DNA from: Actinacidiphila yanglinensis
GTDB taxonomy: Bacteria > Actinomycetota > Actinomycetes > Streptomycetales > Streptomycetaceae
Reading direction: 5' to 3'
NCBI RefSeq assembly: GCF_900107965.1
Contig: NZ_FNVU01000019.1
Span: 62,001 to 126,000, forward strand
DNA length: 64,000 nt
Program-made: the position numbers and the translations under genes
In this document: piece by piece, positions 60,873 through 64,000 of the stretch
How positions within the stretch are numbered: position 1 is the stretch's first letter
How the letters are laid out: every line of letters begins with the position of its first letter
Notes under the pieces: model-generated
What the model was told of the DNA's origin: nothing
Databases searched by the model: none
The model's input: the letters and a program-made list of their open reading frames with translations, nothing else

Positions 60873-62021
60873 TCAGTGCGACGGCCGGTTCCGGTACCAC
60901 CAGTCGGCGAATACCGACTCGACCTGATCCATTGGCGGCACGGACGGCAGCCCCAGCGGCTCGCGGGCGGCGACCAGTGCCCGCCGTACGAGGATGGCCG
61001 CGCCGCGCAGCCGGACCCGGTCGGCCGCGGCACCGTCCCCTTCCGGCAGGTCCCTGAGCCGGGAGGCGGTCCTGACCAGGTCGGTGCACAGCGACTGGAC
61101 GCGCTTGTAGGCGAGATAGTGCGGGAGGTCCTCGGCGGCGCCCGCCGACCGGTGCGGCCCGACCGCGCGCTGCCAGCGCGCGACCATCTCCCGCTCCTGG
61201 TCGGCCTGGTAGCCCATCAGGTGCAGGTGGGTGGCGAGGTCGTACAACGGGTCCCCGACCAGGGCGAGTTCCCAGTCGATCGTCCACAGGTCGCCGACCC
61301 GGTCGACCACGAAGTTCTTGCGGTGCAGGTCGCCGTGGAGCAGGGTGCGCGGGCGGTCGGTGAGGCGGTACGCGCGCCGCTCGAAGGCGTCCAGCATGGC
61401 GGACGCCACCCCGAGCCCGTCCAGCAGCTCGTCCATCTCCTTCTGCTGGTCCTGGTAGGCGTGGGCGACGGTGAAGTGGGTGAGGGCGCGCAGGAATCCG
61501 GTGGCGCCGCCGCGCTCGGGGTACGTGCCCAGGTCGTAGCGGCCGCAGTCCGTGCCGGGCGACGGGCCGCCATGCGCCACGAGGCCCTCGGCGTCGACGA
61601 GGGCGAGGGCCCGGAAGAGCTCCTCGATCTGGTCGAGGTAGTGGGCGGGCACCCGGCCGGCGCGCCCGCCGCGCACCCGGTCGAGGGTGACGCCCTCGAT
61701 GAAGGCCAGAAAGGTGAATTTCTGCCCCTGCAGCAGCTGTTCACCCACCTGGGGGACGCGCGGCAGCATCCCGCCGTAGCGCGTGTGCAGCAGCTGGAGC
61801 AGCTCGTCCTCGGAGCGGAACCAGCGCATGTCGTACCACAGGACACCGCTCCGGGGCTCGCGCAGTTTCAGCCAGCGGAAGTCCTTGGCGAGCGGCGAGC
61901 CCTGGTCGAGGCGCACGGCGAAGGCCTGGTGGTGGTAGCCCTTGAGGGGCCCCTCCACCCGGCTCGCCCCCACCGCGTCCACCTGATCGGTGACGCCCCG
62001 CGTGGCCGCCGTCGTCGTCAA
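60873..62021 (-). CDS. Aminoglycoside-phosphotransferase-like kinase
   Basis: 382 residues from GTG or ATG 62021. The catalytic loop is LLHGDLHRKNFVV and the metal site is TIDWELALVGDP. It has the eukaryote-like kinase fold used on small molecules (aminoglycosides, choline, homoserine). Substrate unknown; real antibiotic resistance is not implied. It sits between the GntR regulator and HAD hydrolase genes with short gaps. Confidence 0.9.
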   Translation of the reverse strand: MTTTAATRGVTDQVDAVGASRVEGPLKGYHHQAFAVRLDQGSPLAKDFRWLKLREPRSGVLWYDMRWFRSEDELLQLLHTRYGGMLPRVPQVGEQLLQGQKFTFLAFIEGVTLDRVRGGRAGRVPAHYLDQIEELFRALALVDAEGLVAHGGPSPGTDCGRYDLGTYPERGGATGFLRALTHFTVAHAYQDQQKEMDELLDGLGVASAMLDAFERRAYRLTDRPRTLLHGDLHRKNFVVDRVGDLWTIDWELALVGDPLYDLATHLHLMGYQADQEREMVARWQRAVGPHRSAGAAEDLPHYLAYKRVQSLCTDLVRTASRLRDLPEGDGAAADRVRLRGAAILVRRALVAAREPLGLPSVPPMDQVESVFADWWYRNRPSH

Positions 62022-62081
62022 GGCACTCCTCGCCGCTGGTGTGGATCAACGGTCACTTGAAAGCGACCACGATATCCCTCC

Positions 62082-62993
62082 CTAGTCGCCCAGGATGAGC
62101 GGCCCGGCGATCGTCGTCCACACGGAGTCGAACCAGTCCTGGGACTCCTGGACGAACCTGGTGTCGCGTGACTTCGGCTCGTCCGGGTCGCGGCGGTAGG
62201 GGAAGAGGGTGGCGCTGATGCCGAGCACGTCGTAGATCTCCCCCTCGCCGACCGGCGCCCCGCCGTCGTCGTCGAAGGAGACCACGCGGGGCACCACCCG
62301 GTACAGACCGTGCAACGCGGTGTCGTGGTTGAGCAGGTAGAGCTTGAAGAGCGGGGTGATCGGCAGCGACCGGAACTCGATGCTCGAGCGCAGATCCGGG
62401 TTGATCACCGACAGGCCGTTGAACGTGCTGCGCAGCGCCGTGACATGGGCGTTGATGAGCAGTCGCAGGCGTCGCAGCGGGCGCGGGTCGTCGGCGTCGG
62501 CCACCATGCGCGGGAAGGCCAGGGCCGCGTCGGTGCTGGGCAGCAGGACCCGCAACGTGATGGAGGACGGGCGCAGTTCGCCGAGCCGGACCCGCTGCAA
62601 CTGCTGCGACAGCGCGCTGTTGAGCGTCTCGGTGGTCAGCGAGAAGGTGTCGATCACCACGTCGCGCTGCTCGAACGCGGCGGCCACGTGGGCGTCGAGC
62701 GCGGCGAAGGCGCGCTCCGGCTCCTCCGTGCCGGCGGCGCGGCCGCGTGCGTGGCGGGCCTGCACCTCGGCGGCCCGGCCGCGCTGGTTGTCGATGTAGC
62801 CCTCGCGGCGCAGCTCCTTCAGCGCGCGCTGCACGGTCGGCCGGGACACGTCGAAGCGCTCTTCCAACTCGGCCTGGGACGGGATGCGTTCACCGACCCG
62901 GTAGCGGCCGTCGTCGATCTCGCCGCGCAGCACATCCGCGATGTGCAGGTACGGCGGTCGGGAGTCGGCGGGTGAGACCGGTTCGTCAGCCAC
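62082..62993 (-). CDS. GntR-family regulator
   Basis: 303 residues from GTG 62993. The winged helix is at residues 14-75 (IADVLRGEIDDGRYRVGERIPSQAELEERF, then SRPTVQRALKELRREGY). The C-terminal domain is not the usual UTRA or FadR type; it contains SITLRVLLPSTDAALAFPR and FKLYLLNHDTALHGLY, a style seen in a Streptomyces subgroup. It is divergent from a small membrane protein gene, and CAAGTTG repeats lie between. Confidence 0.9.
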   Translation of the reverse strand: MADEPVSPADSRPPYLHIADVLRGEIDDGRYRVGERIPSQAELEERFDVSRPTVQRALKELRREGYIDNQRGRAAEVQARHARGRAAGTEEPERAFAALDAHVAAAFEQRDVVIDTFSLTTETLNSALSQQLQRVRLGELRPSSITLRVLLPSTDAALAFPRMVADADDPRPLRRLRLLINAHVTALRSTFNGLSVINPDLRSSIEFRSLPITPLFKLYLLNHDTALHGLYRVVPRVVSFDDDGGAPVGEGEIYDVLGISATLFPYRRDPDEPKSRDTRFVQESQDWFDSVWTTIAGPLILGD

Positions 62994-63090
62994 GGAGCAA
63001 CGTTACAACTTCCTGTCTCGTCGGAGTACTTGGCTGAACCTAGTTTACCGATCTCACTCTTCCGGGCACATCCAGGAACAAGAAAGCTCA

Positions 63091-63129
63091 TTCAACTACC
63101 AGTAGATCCACCCAAGTTGGCAAGTTGAA
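63091..63129. promoter_or_regulatory. Repeats between the GntR gene and small membrane gene
   Basis: TTCAACT (63091-63097) pairs with AGTTGAA (63123-63129); between them CAAGTTG(G/A) is tandemly repeated (63113-63120, 63121-63128). AT-rich and placed in the divergent promoter region, so a GntR operator is likely. Confidence 0.5.
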
Positions 63130-63157
63130 TGATCCAACCTCGATCAGGAGGTGGGAG

Positions 63158-63334
63158 GTGTCGTCCATGCTCGCACTCAGCTTGTGTGCCTTCGCTTTCG
63201 AGGAACTGGTGCAGTGGAGGTACGGCGCGGTCGGGATGGTGTCCGTCGGACTCGTCACGATCGGGCACAAGGTCAAGAGCACCGCCTGCACGGCCCTGGG
63301 GCTGACCGCGCTGGCGCTGCTGCTGGCCCAGTGA
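63158..63334 (+). CDS. Small membrane protein
   Basis: 58 residues from GTG 63158, with AGGAGG six bases upstream; ATG 63167 is an alternative. Two hydrophobic segments (LALSLCAFAFEELV; AVGMVSVGLVTIG and ALGLTALALLLAQ) suggest two membrane passes. No family known. It stands divergent from the GntR regulator and may be one of its targets. Confidence 0.68.
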   Translation: MSSMLALSLCAFAFEELVQWRYGAVGMVSVGLVTIGHKVKSTACTALGLTALALLLAQ

Positions 63335-63520
63335 CGTCGCCAGGACGTTACGGGCCGGCGTCGGAGCCGACATCGACGGACCTCCGGCACCAAGGGCGGC
63401 ACGGGATGCGGAAGCAGGTCTCCGCGGCCCGGGCCGCCTTCGCGTGACCGCCGAACGCCCCGGGCGGCAGGGGCAGGGGGCGACGTACGACCGCGGTCGG
63501 CCCGCCCGGGAGGAGGCAGC

Positions 63521-64000
63521 TCACCCCTCCGTCAGCAGATCCTCCACGTGTGCCTCGCCGGCCCGGTAGCGGCGGGTGATCTCAGCCGAGCAGCCGTCGA
63601 CGGTCTGCTGCAGCGCGTGGCGGCGGCGGGACACCTGCTGCTCGTGCCGCGCCAGCCGGGCCATCGCCGCGTGCAGTTCGGGGTCGGTGCGGGCGTCGAG
63701 GTCGGACAGCTCCACCTCCGAGAGCATCTCCTCGGCGAGCAGCCGCACCCGCTCGGTCAGCGGGGTGCCGAGCGTGACGTGCCGGGCCGAGGACCGCACC
63801 CGCGACGGCCCGTCGGCCAGGATCTCCGAGAGCCGGTCGACCACGGCCGCGTCCGGGCCGGCCGCGCCGCCGGCGTCCCCGGCCTCGCCCTGCCGCGCGG
63901 GCGCCGACGGCTCCTCGGAGCCGTCCCGCCGGGCCAGCTCGGCCCGGAGGATGTCGATCCGCCCGTGCAGCATCCGCCGCAGGTACGACAGGTCGGCCTC
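63521..64000 (-). CDS. rsiG: RsiG-like cyclic-di-GMP-responsive anti-sigma protein, N-terminus cut by window edge
   Basis: The stop is at 63521-63523; the frame stays open to the right edge (160 codons in view). Two copies of the RsiG motif E(x)3S(x)2R(x)3Q(x)3D are seen. The first, at 63953-64000, reads EADLSYLRRMLHGRID, with His for Gln. The second, at 63596-63643, reads EQQVSRRRHALQQTVD and fits fully. In Streptomyces RsiG holds the sporulation sigma factor WhiG when bound to c-di-GMP. The middle region is Ala/Gly-rich and could be linker. Often mis-annotated elsewhere. Confidence 0.8.
   Translation of the reverse strand, partial: EADLSYLRRMLHGRIDILRAELARRDGSEEPSAPARQGEAGDAGGAAGPDAAVVDRLSEILADGPSRVRSSARHVTLGTPLTERVRLLAEEMLSEVELSDLDARTDPELHAAMARLARHEQQVSRRRHALQQTVDGCSAEITRRYRAGEAHVEDLLTEG

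Overview
The window reads as chromosomal DNA of a Streptomyces-type actinomycete. Evidence is the very high GC content, frequent GTG starts, GGAGG-type ribosome sites, long GC-rich terminator hairpins, and families nearly restricted to these bacteria: a conservon, MshA, MsiK, CarD, PhoR-PhoP-PhoU, an RsiG-like protein and an ECF41 sigma factor. From memory, phoU-phoR-phoP-carD-ispD-ispF-cysS-rlmB-msiK and gpmA-mshA match core-chromosome order in Streptomyces coelicolor. No insertion sequence, integrase, CRISPR array or rRNA was seen.

Region 1 (1-5488, all minus) is an accessory block. A conservon cvnA-B-C-D-E (sensor-like ATPase, Roadblock protein, DUF742 protein, small GTPase, atypical cytochrome P450) is followed by a DMATS-type aromatic prenyltransferase and the first 47 codons of a tryptophanase/tyrosine phenol-lyase. 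The last two suggest prenylated indole or tryptophan metabolism next to a GTPase signalling complex. Region 2 (5500-10500) holds a DUF4232 lipoprotein, an HTH membrane protein, a small monooxygenase, a decayed Uma2 gene and an ARMT1-like phosphatase.

Region 3 (10500-25850) is core: tRNA-Thr, msiK, a nucleotidyltransferase, a DoxX protein, a sulfotransferase, rlmB, cysS, ispF, ispD (apparently starting at CTG), carD, a lipoprotein, and phoP-phoR divergent from phoU over a PHO-box-like repeat. A tiny cysteine-rich peptide gene follows phoU. Nearly every gene end here carries a strong hairpin.

Region 4 (25900-31000) is accessory: a flavohemoglobin gene followed by a bacterial nitric oxide synthase gene, a 1-kb lower-GC upstream region with palindromes and a candidate promoter, an immunity-like hypothetical gene and a twice-frameshifted DUF6928 gene. 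Region 5 (31100-45600) mixes core genes (gpmA, mshA, a SpoIIE-type phosphatase, a DUF2516 protein, an autoregulated HTH gene) with a MarR/oxidoreductase pair and two beta-helix proteins.

Region 6 (45800-64000) is regulator-rich: a MerR-PP2C fusion with an internal ribosome site, an ECF41 sigma factor with its carboxymuconolactone decarboxylase and likely target promoter, AraC and LysR regulators, several small enzymes, two tandem M14-like peptidase paralogues, dapA-like plus asd genes, a GntR-kinase-HAD run, a small membrane protein, and at the right edge a protein carrying RsiG-type cyclic-di-GMP-binding motifs. Family assignments are from reading motifs; no database search was run.
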